This document shows, piece by piece, positions 47,094 to 54,815 of a DNA stretch of 64,000 nt. Numbering within the stretch: position 1 is the first letter of the stretch; the number at the start of each line of letters is the position of its first letter. The position numbers and the translations under genes were made by a program. This stretch comes from Acidobacteriaceae bacterium. GTDB taxonomy: Bacteria > Acidobacteriota > Terriglobia > Terriglobales > Acidobacteriaceae. The stretch spans positions 30,874 through 94,873 of the forward strand of contig DAIDKP010000025.1 in NCBI GenBank assembly GCA_027449965.1, given 5' to 3'. Under the pieces are notes generated by a model. That model worked only from the letters and a program-made list of their open reading frames with translations. It was not told the origin of the DNA and did no database searches.

Positions 47094-47972
47094 TCAATCC
47101 AGATACTTGCCAAAGATCAGCCGCAAACGCTCGCGCGTCTCGGCGGGAATCAGGTCGCGCTGCGTCAGAATGGCGAACCGGGCAGCGGTCGCGCAACCAC
47201 AGACGCGCTCCGCTCCGGTCGGCGGCAGAGCCGCAACTGCGGCCCGCACCACGCGCGCTGCATTCGTCGCATTCTGGTGCAGCACGGCCACAATCTGATC
47301 CACCGTCACCGCGTCGTGCTCCGGATGCCAGCAGTCATAGTCCGTGACCATCGCAACAGTCGTGTAGCAGATTTCCGCCTCGCGCGCCAGCTTCGCCTCC
47401 TGCAGATTGGTCATGCCGATCACGTCCGCTCCCCACGAGCGATAGAGATTCGATTCCGCTTTGGTCGAGAACTGCGGACCCTCCATGCATACATACACGC
47501 CGCCGCGTTTGCCCACCACGCCTGCGCTCTCACACGCCTTCGCCGCAGCCTCGGCAACCACCGGGCACACCGGATCGCCAAAGGCGACATGACCCACCAC
47601 CCCATCGCCAAAAAACGTGCTCTCGCGATGAAATGTCCGGTCGATAAACTGATCTGGAATCACAAAATCCGTCGGCTTGTGTTCCTGCTTCAGTGACCCG
47701 ACAGCCGAAACCGAAAGAATCCGCTCCACTCCAAGCAACTTCAGCGCGTAGATGTTGGCTCGAAAGTTCAGCTCCGACGGCAGCAGCTTATGCCCGCGCC
47801 CATGACGCGCCAGAAACACCACCTTGCGCCCCTCCAGTTCGCCCAGCACAAAGCTGTCCGAAGGCGCGCCAAACGGCGTTTCCACCGTCGTTTCGCGAAT
47901 GTTGGTGAGGCCGGGCATGGAGTAGAGCCCACTGCCGCCGATGATGCCGATCTCTGCCTGATGCACGAGCAT
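47094..47972 (-). CDS. mtnP: 5'-methylthioadenosine phosphorylase
   Basis: 292 residues from the ATG at 47970-47972. A GTG two codons later (47964-47966) has better spacing to the GGGGAG and may be the true start. Signatures: [87 protein letters not shown], and [15 protein letters not shown]. It cleaves 5'-methylthioadenosine to adenine and methylthioribose-1-phosphate; some members accept inosine or adenosine. A PfkB kinase gene follows after about 50 nt. Confidence 0.94.
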   Translation of the reverse strand: MLVHQAEIGIIGGSGLYSMPGLTNIRETTVETPFGAPSDSFVLGELEGRKVVFLARHGRGHKLLPSELNFRANIYALKLLGVERILSVSAVGSLKQEHKPTDFVIPDQFIDRTFHRESTFFGDGVVGHVAFGDPVCPVVAEAAAKACESAGVVGKRGGVYVCMEGPQFSTKAESNLYRSWGADVIGMTNLQEAKLAREAEICYTTVAMVTDYDCWHPEHDAVTVDQIVAVLHQNATNAARVVRAAVAALPPTGAERVCGCATAARFAILTQRDLIPAETRERLRLIFGKYLD

Positions 47973-48110
47973 TCTCCCCGCTCGGCGCAGAAAGATGCCG
48001 TTGCGCCGCAGAGACTTCAGTATATCGGGCACCCGCGAAGCGGAGCATCGCGATTCCTGCTCAGCAGGCCGGTATGCATCCTCCAGCCCGGCACTCGCCA
48101 GGCCCGCCCC

Positions 48111-48485
48111 TCATGCGCCCGGCGGCGGCGGCGGCGCTTGTGGCGGCACCGGATGCAGGAAGTGGCGATAGCCATTGCGGAAGGCTCGGCGATAGTCCAC
48201 CACGGCCTCCGGCGGCACCGGTGGATTGCGGAATCTTGGGTGTCGTCGCGGCATCGGTGGACGCCCGTGGGCAACATCCTGACGCGCAGCCTCCATCCCG
48301 TCATGGAAGCCCATCTGCCTCACCTGCGCCAGGGTGAGCGGCGGCGGCGGTGGCGGCACAGGCCGCGGCTGAGCGCAGCCGACAAGAACAATCGGCGCAA
48401 GTACGCAACCAGCCAGTGCTTTCGCCAGCAGTTTGGTCTGTACCCTGGCCCGAAGTTGCAGAAGAGCTTTTTTACCTGATTCCAT
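48111..48485 (-). CDS. Small proline-rich lipoprotein
   Basis: 124 residues from the ATG at 48483-48485. A basic N-terminus and hydrophobic stretch (ALAGCVLAPIVLVGCAQ) end in a lipobox (LVGC). A poly-Pro linker leads to a short, repeated H-x-E/D-G-x-x-A-R type helix (MGFHDGMEAARQDVAHG) and a second similar FRNGYRHFL, separated by RPPMPRRHPRFRNPPVPP. This two-helix motif resembles a small envelope protein family common in Acidobacteria, but I cannot name it. It follows the phosphatase gene after 83 nt on the same strand. Confidence 0.7.
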   Translation of the reverse strand: MESGKKALLQLRARVQTKLLAKALAGCVLAPIVLVGCAQPRPVPPPPPPLTLAQVRQMGFHDGMEAARQDVAHGRPPMPRRHPRFRNPPVPPEAVVDYRRAFRNGYRHFLHPVPPQAPPPPPGA

Positions 48486-48568
48486 CGTGTCGAATCCCTC
48501 AGTCACGTTGGACGACAAACGCTTCGCCGCGCTGACACCCGCGCAGAAATTCCCCCTGCGCCTCGAAT

Positions 48569-49093
48569 TCACGACCCGCAGCGCGGACATACGCAGCCGA
48601 GCGCAGCCCAGTGTTCCTCCAGAAACCGCGCAATGCCCGCTCCAGGACGATAGCGCGGATCAAGCCTCAGATACTCCGCTCGCGCCGCGGCAAACGACTC
48701 CTGCGCCAGCACACCCACGTGGCGAGCCAGCAGCAGCAGAGCCAGCGACGCCGACCGGGATTCGCCCTGGTTGCAGTGAATCGTCACCGTCGCGCCGCCA
48801 TCCAGACGCTGCGCCGCAAAGGCTAGAAACCGCGTGAACGACTCCATCTGAAAAAGCGGCACCGGCGGATCGATCAGGTTCAGCCACAGGTCATGATCCC
48901 GAGCCAGCGCCAGATAGTGCGGATCGTCCACCGGCAGGCTGCCGCGATACCCCAGCGCGCTTTGATGGCACGGCGATTTGCACGCATGTACCACCGCATG
49001 ACCGATGCTCCCCGCTCGGCACGCCGACTGGCCCCCGACAAAAATCCGTGGATACACTTCGCGCAAATCGCTGCCAGGCTCAACCACTTCCAT
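48569..49093 (-). CDS. Dual-specificity/tyrosine-type phosphatase-like protein
   Basis: 174 residues from ATG 49091-49093. It overlaps the stop of the upstream metallopeptidase gene by one base (TGATG), so it is translationally coupled. The catalytic loop is HCNQGESRS (Cys-x5-Arg, Cys107), preceded by a hydrophobic strand (ATVTIH) and followed by SASLALLLLARH. This is the cysteine-phosphatase P-loop. There is no signal peptide, so it acts in the cytoplasm. The substrate could be a protein or an inositol/nucleotide phosphate. The partner metallopeptidase is exported, so the coupling is odd. Confidence 0.82.
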   Translation of the reverse strand: MEVVEPGSDLREVYPRIFVGGQSACRAGSIGHAVVHACKSPCHQSALGYRGSLPVDDPHYLALARDHDLWLNLIDPPVPLFQMESFTRFLAFAAQRLDGGATVTIHCNQGESRSASLALLLLARHVGVLAQESFAAARAEYLRLDPRYRPGAGIARFLEEHWAALGCVCPRCGS

Positions 49094-50685
49094 CACCGCG
49101 CTCCGACGCGCGGCATGGCCGCTTTCATCCATCCGCAGGAAGCAAAAAAATGCGCAAACGGAGCGCTCAGCGTGGAGGCCGTCACGGCGTGGGCCGGAAT
49201 CGCACCCGTCGTCGAACCAGCGCCCCCCGGCGCAACCTCGCCTGCCATTCGCATCTCGCCCTCGCCCTGGGCTCCCAGCAGCAGCTCCGCCAGCTTGCGA
49301 GCCGTATCCAGCTCAAAGCTCTCCGCCACAAATACCATTCGATTCTGAATCCGGATCAGCACCATCCCTTCGCTGGTCGAGTAGACGCGATCCTCGCCAT
49401 CCTGCTGCGGAATCGGCCGCACATTGTCATATTTCAGTGCCAGTTCTCGCGCCTCCAGCGAGGCAAACATGCGCGCCGCCGCCGCGCTCGTCCAGGCTGA
49501 AAGATACAGCAGCGCAACCGAGCCAGTCTGGCTCTGCTGCTGCGCCGTGGCCGAGCGCAGCTGACCCGCCCAGTAGATGCCTCCGTCCCACGCCGGCGTC
49601 AGCTTCCGCGCCGCCGACGGACCGCCATACAGCGTCGCCAGAATCCGCAGATCAAGCTGCCCAATCTGCCCAATATCGATCGGGCGATAGCGTGCATCCA
49701 CCAGCGGATGGATATTCGGCATCAGCAGCACCGGAGCCTGCCGATGCTGCTCATAGTACCGCGGGTTCATCACCTCCCAGCTCGAAGACGGCGGATGATC
49801 CAGCGCTCCGGCAAACGCGGCATCGCGCCCCTTGTCCATCCACAGGTCCTGCGTAAAGCCAAGACCCTCCTGATACGGAAAGATCAGCGACTGACTCAGC
49901 AGCAGCGGCGCGCGCGCCAGCACCGGAGAATCCGCCGTCGAATTCATTTGGTCCTCCATCTTCTGCACAATCTCCGGAGCCGTCAGCAGCGTCTGCCCAC
50001 TCGGTCGCAGCGCATAGTTCACAAACACCGCCATCGCCTGGCCTTCCGTCACCGCGTCCCGCGCCGTATCCATCTCGTCGCGCGCCAGGTGCTCGTTGTC
50101 TTCGCTCGCGTTGTGGCTCATGTCTTCCGGCGTCTGGTCGCTCCAGGTCTCCAGATGCACGCGCTGGTCCTGCAACGCATGGGTCAGTTCATGCACCAGC
50201 ACCGGCTTCTGTGTCTCCGTATCAACCCAGTTCAAAATGTAGACCGTCTTCGTCTTGGGGTCGTAGTAACCCGCAATCTGCTCCTTCAGCAGCTCCATCA
50301 GAAAGGGACGCAGTTGAAAGTCGCGGTCGAGCAGCCCAAACTTCTTCAGCACCACCTCGCTTTGCTCCATCCGCTTCGCGTCCTTGTCATCGTTCAGCTT
50401 GTCCCGCAGATACGCTTCCACCTCCGCGCGGCTGCTCAACGCCCGCTTCACCGGCGACTGAATCGCGAGGCCCGTCGTTGACGAAGCAAAGTGCAGCAGC
50501 GCATCCACGCTTTTGAAAAGCTCCTGCGCCTGATCCGGCGTAATCCGCTTCTCCGGCGTCTGCGCACCTTGTGGCGGCGGCGCGGGGCTGGATGGCGCAA
50601 CCGCTGCGCATACCGGAATCGTCATCGCCAGCACCAGCAGGCATGTCAGGGAACAGAGACTGAAGCAGGGCAAGGCGCGAGCCAT
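49093..50685 (-). CDS. Secreted HExxH zinc metallopeptidase-like protein
   Basis: 530 residues. A signal peptide (LCSLTCLLVLAMTIPVCAAV) is followed by a Pro-rich stretch, then a helical domain leading to VLVHELTHALQDQ, the HExxH zinc site. The preceding EQIAGYYDPKTKTVYIL segment is characteristic of this uncharacterised acidobacterial-type peptidase group. A downstream Glu lies in EGQAMAVFVNYAL, likely the third zinc ligand. The C-terminal domain is beta-rich and unlike known peptidases. It is coupled with the phosphatase gene. Confidence 0.82.
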   Translation of the reverse strand: MARALPCFSLCSLTCLLVLAMTIPVCAAVAPSSPAPPPQGAQTPEKRITPDQAQELFKSVDALLHFASSTTGLAIQSPVKRALSSRAEVEAYLRDKLNDDKDAKRMEQSEVVLKKFGLLDRDFQLRPFLMELLKEQIAGYYDPKTKTVYILNWVDTETQKPVLVHELTHALQDQRVHLETWSDQTPEDMSHNASEDNEHLARDEMDTARDAVTEGQAMAVFVNYALRPSGQTLLTAPEIVQKMEDQMNSTADSPVLARAPLLLSQSLIFPYQEGLGFTQDLWMDKGRDAAFAGALDHPPSSSWEVMNPRYYEQHRQAPVLLMPNIHPLVDARYRPIDIGQIGQLDLRILATLYGGPSAARKLTPAWDGGIYWAGQLRSATAQQQSQTGSVALLYLSAWTSAAAARMFASLEARELALKYDNVRPIPQQDGEDRVYSTSEGMVLIRIQNRMVFVAESFELDTARKLAELLLGAQGEGEMRMAGEVAPGGAGSTTGAIPAHAVTASTLSAPFAHFFASCGWMKAAMPRVGAR

Positions 50686-51013
50686 GAATTCCTTTCGAGA
50701 GCAAGGTCACAAGGATTTGCGCCAGCGTTCGTGCGGCGTGCGGAAAGCCTGCTGGAGTGTATGGTACCGCGTTTGTCTCGCCCGGCTGCGCCCAACCCGC
50801 ACCGGCCCGCACCCGGCCATCCGTCACCCAGCCGCGGCTGACACCTGCCGGCGAAACCGCACGGCGATGGATGCAACACGCTCTATAATCAAAGATGATC
50901 AGACTGGTGTCGAACGCTGCGCAAAGTCGCTGCTTTGCTCCTCTTCTGCCTCCGTTTTCCGCCACCGTTTTCCGGCTTCGTCCAGCAGTCACACAGCGCT
51001 TGTCGGAGTCACC
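50686..51013. other. Divergent intergenic region, no gene seen
   Basis: 328 nt between the divergent metallopeptidase and ygfZ genes. It should contain both promoters. There is no recognisable coding frame, repeat or RNA structure that I can support. Confidence 0.5.
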
Positions 51014-52210
51014 ATGAGCCAGACGATGACCACAGAAACTCCACTCCAGCTCGCGCCCACTCCGCTCGCCCAAACGCCTGCGTCCGTTGGCGCGCCTCTG
51101 GCCAGCTATCGCGGCGTGCTCACCGTCGCTGCCTTTGCCGACGAAGCTTCGGAGATTGCTGCAGCCCTGGAATCGGCAGTCGTCCACGATCTGGGCTGGC
51201 AGCAGCGCGTCGCCGTCACCGGCGAAGACCGCGTGCGCTGGCTCAACGGCATAGTCACACACAACGTCGCCGCGCTATGCGCGCATCCGCCGGAGGCAAC
51301 CACCTCCGGGGTTGGCAATTACAACTTCGTCCTCAACGCGCAGGGCCGCATCCAGGGCGATTGCCGCGTGTGGCGTATCTGGAGCGATGGCCAGGACCGG
51401 CTCGAAATCGAGCTTGCCGCCAACCAGTCCGCCCGTTTGATCGCCCATCTCGAACGCTTCATCATCATGGACGATGTCGAGCTGACCCCGCTTGCCGGAT
51501 GGACTGCGCTCGGCCTCACCGGACCAAAGGCCGCCGCTGTCCTTCAGGCCGCCACGCAGAACGTCTCTGACCCGGCTTTCGACCCAGCGTCCATCTCCCC
51601 GGGCGCTATCTCCCCGGGCACCGCACAGTCCTGTCACCTCCGCGCAACCCCCAGCGGCGATCCCATTCCCGTGCTCGTGCGCCGCAACACCGGCAGACAG
51701 GCCAACCATCTCACCCTCTGGTGCCGCAGCGAAGATGCCCACCCCGCCTGGCTCGCCCTGCTCCACTCCGGCGCAACCGCCATCGGCGCTCACACCGTCG
51801 AGCGGCTCCGCATCGTTCAGGGCACTCCGGCCTTCGGCGTGGACTTCGCCGATGACACGCTCCCGCAGGAAACGGGCATCGACGACGCCCTGCACTTCAC
51901 CAAAGGCTGCTACCTCGGTCAGGAGATCGTCGAGCGCATCCACTCCCGTGGTCAGGTCCACCGGCACATCCGCTCCCTTGAACTCTTTCCCGCTCAGCAG
52001 CCGCCAGCCCCCGGCCAGGAACTCTGCACCGACGACTCCAGGCCCATCGGCAAGCTGACCAGCGTCACCTGCGTCCCACTCGACGGGGCGCAGCGCTGGT
52101 TTGCCCTCGCGCTCGTCCGCGCTGAAGCCGAGGCCTCCGCTCGTGTCTGGACCTACCCCGGCGGACAGGCCCGTTTACGATCCGCACTCTCTGAGATAAC
52201 CACCCCCTGA
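51014..52210 (+). CDS. ygfZ: YgfZ/GcvT-domain folate-binding protein, Fe-S cluster assembly type
   Basis: 398 residues from the ATG at 51014, with GGAG upstream. YgfZ-family proteins are GcvT relatives that bind folate and help certain Fe-S enzymes mature. The hallmark is KGCYLGQEIVERIHSRGQ, the K-G-C-Y-x-G-Q-E motif with its essential Cys, near residue 300; the N-terminal VTGEDRVRWLNGIVTHNV and LNAQGRIQGDCRVW are GcvT-like. It begins a run of four genes with short gaps (DUF1844, MBL-fold, ribF). Confidence 0.92.
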   Translation: MSQTMTTETPLQLAPTPLAQTPASVGAPLASYRGVLTVAAFADEASEIAAALESAVVHDLGWQQRVAVTGEDRVRWLNGIVTHNVAALCAHPPEATTSGVGNYNFVLNAQGRIQGDCRVWRIWSDGQDRLEIELAANQSARLIAHLERFIIMDDVELTPLAGWTALGLTGPKAAAVLQAATQNVSDPAFDPASISPGAISPGTAQSCHLRATPSGDPIPVLVRRNTGRQANHLTLWCRSEDAHPAWLALLHSGATAIGAHTVERLRIVQGTPAFGVDFADDTLPQETGIDDALHFTKGCYLGQEIVERIHSRGQVHRHIRSLELFPAQQPPAPGQELCTDDSRPIGKLTSVTCVPLDGAQRWFALALVRAEAEASARVWTYPGGQARLRSALSEITTP

Positions 52211-52228
52211 ACCCAACGAAAGAAGACC

Positions 52229-52867
52229 ATGAGCGAGACACAGGATACGCCCAAATTCACCGTCATCAACCGCAGGAAGCTGAACGACGACGAGGCTCCG
52301 GCATCGGAGACCGCCGAGGAGTCTTCGCCCGATACCGCTGCTGAAGCCGCGCCTTCAGAGCCTGCCGAAGCGCCCCGGCTCCGACTCGTGGAGATGCCCG
52401 AGCCAAAGACGCCTCCACCGGCAGCAACCCCCGAAGCCGCTGAAGCTGCCGACCCGGAAGCGCCCGGCGATCTGCCACCCGGACCCACCTCCGAAGAATC
52501 GCGCTTCCAGAAATTGCAGTACGACCAGTCCGCCGAGAGGCTGGAAACGCTTGTCCGCGCCCAGAATCCCGGCGCTCCCGCCATGGAGAAGATCGGCTTC
52601 GAGCATCTCGTGCAGCAGTTGTATCTCTCGGCCATGATGCAGATGGGCGCCGGCACGCCCGAGGGTCAGCGCCCGCGCATCGATATTCTCGGCGCGCGAC
52701 AGACCATCGACCTCATGGGCGTGCTGCACGAGAAAACCGAAGGCAACCTGACGCCGACCGAAACGCAGATCCTCGATACCGTCCTCTACGAGCTGCGCAT
52801 GACCTTCCTTGAGCTGACGCGCATGATCTCCATGCAGCCGCCCACTCCAGGCGGAGCCAAGCACTGA
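52229..52867 (+). CDS. DUF1844-domain protein
   Basis: 212 residues. The N-terminal 100 residues are low-complexity Glu/Ala/Pro, probably disordered. The C-terminal domain holds the DUF1844 pattern: FEHLVQQLYLSAMMQMG, RIDILGARQTIDLMGVLHEKT, GNLTPTETQILDTVLYELRM. Function is unknown, but the domain is widespread in Acidobacteria and related phyla. It sits 18 nt after ygfZ and 2 nt before the MBL-fold gene. Confidence 0.88.
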   Translation: MSETQDTPKFTVINRRKLNDDEAPASETAEESSPDTAAEAAPSEPAEAPRLRLVEMPEPKTPPPAATPEAAEAADPEAPGDLPPGPTSEESRFQKLQYDQSAERLETLVRAQNPGAPAMEKIGFEHLVQQLYLSAMMQMGAGTPEGQRPRIDILGARQTIDLMGVLHEKTEGNLTPTETQILDTVLYELRMTFLELTRMISMQPPTPGGAKH

Positions 52868-52869
52868 CG

Positions 52870-53793
52870 ATGCGCCCTCAGGCCGACCAGTCCGCAATCC
52901 CTCCATCACGGGCGGCTCGGCGCCGGGCCACGCTGCGTTTTCTGGGCACTGGCACCTCCATGGGCGTGCCCACTCTCGGGTGCGACTGCCCGGTCTGCCA
53001 CAGCACCGATCCGCGCGACCGCAGGCTGCGGCCCTCCATTCTGCTGCGCTGGTCCAACCCTGCGCCTGCCTCGAACTCCGCCACACATTCCCGCGATCAG
53101 GCACTCGCGCAGGCAGACGAACACAGCGTGCTCATCGACACCGGCCCCGATTTTCGCGAACAGGCTCTTGCCTGCGACCTGCGCACTCTGGATGCCGTCC
53201 TCTACACCCACTCCCACGCCGATCACATCCTCGGGCTGGACGATCTGCGCCCGCTCAGCTATCTCCATCAGGATCGCACCGGCGAGCCGATTCCGCTCTT
53301 CGTCAGCGCGGAGACACGCGCCGTCATGGAGCATGTCTTCTCCTACACCTTTTCCCAGGCATCCACCTACTCGCATCGCGCTCGCGTCGCGCTGCGCGAG
53401 ATCGGCACCGGAGTCACCCTCGGCCATCTCCGCTTCCAGCCCATTCGTCTGCTGCACGGCGCGCTGGAGATCGTCGGCTGGCGCTTCGGTCCGGTCGCCT
53501 ATCTCACCGACGTCAGCGCTATTCCCGAAGCCAGCTTTGACCAGTTGCACGGGCTGGACGTGCTCATCCTCTCCGCCCTGCGACACAAGCCCCATCCCAG
53601 CCACGCCACCGTCGCTCAGGCCGTCCAGTGGGCACAGCGCATCGGCGCGCGCCAAACCTGGCTTACCCACATCTCCCACGATCTCGGACATCAGCAAACC
53701 AACTCGATGCTCCCGTCCGGGATCCAGCTTGCCTGGGATGGTCTGACCCTCGAACTGGATCTCGACACCCAACCGATCCGGCAGGCAGTGTGA
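52870..53793 (+). CDS. PhnP-like MBL-fold metallo-hydrolase
   Basis: 307 residues. Starts RFLGTGTSMGVPTLGCDCPVCHS, with the Cys-rich G-C-x-C-P-V-C element of PhnP-like phosphodiesterases, then VLIDTGPDFREQAL and the metal motif LYTHSHADHILGLDDLRPL. C-terminal DHL-type residues lie in WLTHISHDLGH. PhnP is a cyclic ribose phosphodiesterase, but relatives in other genomes have unknown substrates. Nothing about phosphonate genes is nearby. It is 2 nt after the DUF1844 gene and 8 nt before ribF. Confidence 0.88.
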   Translation: MRPQADQSAIPPSRAARRRATLRFLGTGTSMGVPTLGCDCPVCHSTDPRDRRLRPSILLRWSNPAPASNSATHSRDQALAQADEHSVLIDTGPDFREQALACDLRTLDAVLYTHSHADHILGLDDLRPLSYLHQDRTGEPIPLFVSAETRAVMEHVFSYTFSQASTYSHRARVALREIGTGVTLGHLRFQPIRLLHGALEIVGWRFGPVAYLTDVSAIPEASFDQLHGLDVLILSALRHKPHPSHATVAQAVQWAQRIGARQTWLTHISHDLGHQQTNSMLPSGIQLAWDGLTLELDLDTQPIRQAV

Positions 53794-53801
53794 GGGGCGC
53801 G

Positions 53802-54815
53802 ATGCGAGTCTTTCACGGAATCGACGCGATTCCCTCCGACTTCGGACCCTCTGTCGCCAGCATTGGCAACTTCGACGGCGTCCACCTCGGCCATCAAAAG
53901 ATTCTGGACGCGGTCATCACACAGGCTCGCTCCACCGGCGCGCAGGCCGTCGCCATCACCTTTGACCCGCATCCGCTCCGCCTGCTCAAACCCGCCTCTG
54001 CGCCCCAGGCGCTCACGCCCACCGAAGAAAAGCTGCGGCTGCTTGCTCAGGCCGGCATCGACGCCGTCCTCGTGCTGCCTTTCACGGAAGCGCTCAGCCA
54101 GCTCTCCGCGCGCCAGTTTGTCCGCAGCATCCTCGTCGATCGCCTCTCGATCACTGCCCTGCACGAGGGCTCCAACTTCCGTTGCGGCCATCGCGCCGAA
54201 GCGGGCGTCGCCGAGCTGAGCCACCTCGGCACACTCTTCGGATTCTCCCTCATCGCGCACCCGCCCGTCCTGGTCCGCGGACTCCCCGTCTCCAGCTCGC
54301 TCATTCGCACCCGGCTTCAGGCCGGAGCCGTCCACTCCGCCCGGCACCTGCTTGGACGATGGTTTTCCGTGCGCTCTCATCCGGCTCGCGGACGCGGCAT
54401 CGGCAGCCGACTTCTGGCTCCCACCGTCAACCTCGCCGACTATGCCGCCCTTCTGCCCGCCGCTGGAGTTTACGCCACGCGGCTCGCCGTCGGCGATGGC
54501 TCTGCCCGCCGAGGCTTCGACGCCGTCACCAACGTCGGCTGGCGGCCCACCGTCGGCGAGCCATCCTTCGCGGTAGAAACCCACATTCTTGACTTTGAGC
54601 CCGTCGAACTCGCCGAAGAGACGCCCCTCGAACTCGAATTCCGCCTCTGGCTCCGGCCCGAGATCAAATGGCCGGACCTGGCGAGCCTGCGGGCACAGAT
54701 TGCCCGGGACGTGCAGCGGGCGCGGCGCTATGTTTCCCGGGTAAAGCTGCTGGCTCCGGCAACGGAAGACCCGACCGACGACGATCCCCCACCGGAACCC
54801 CAACCGGCATCCTGA
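53802..54815 (+). CDS. ribF: Bifunctional riboflavin kinase/FAD synthetase
   Basis: 337 residues from the ATG at 53802, after GAGGGGCG. The adenylyltransferase domain shows SIGNFDGVHLGHQKIL, TFDPHPLRLL and the nucleotide-binding ARQFVRSIL with LHEGSNFRCGHRAEAG. The kinase domain shows PARGRGIGSRLLAPTVNLA, LPAAGVYATRLAV and TNVGWRPTVG. The G-R-G-x-G-F-P-T motif is extended by a few residues here. Its last 152 nt overlap the 3' end of the convergent PBP1A gene. Confidence 0.94.
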   Translation: MRVFHGIDAIPSDFGPSVASIGNFDGVHLGHQKILDAVITQARSTGAQAVAITFDPHPLRLLKPASAPQALTPTEEKLRLLAQAGIDAVLVLPFTEALSQLSARQFVRSILVDRLSITALHEGSNFRCGHRAEAGVAELSHLGTLFGFSLIAHPPVLVRGLPVSSSLIRTRLQAGAVHSARHLLGRWFSVRSHPARGRGIGSRLLAPTVNLADYAALLPAAGVYATRLAVGDGSARRGFDAVTNVGWRPTVGEPSFAVETHILDFEPVELAEETPLELEFRLWLRPEIKWPDLASLRAQIARDVQRARRYVSRVKLLAPATEDPTDDDPPPEPQPAS

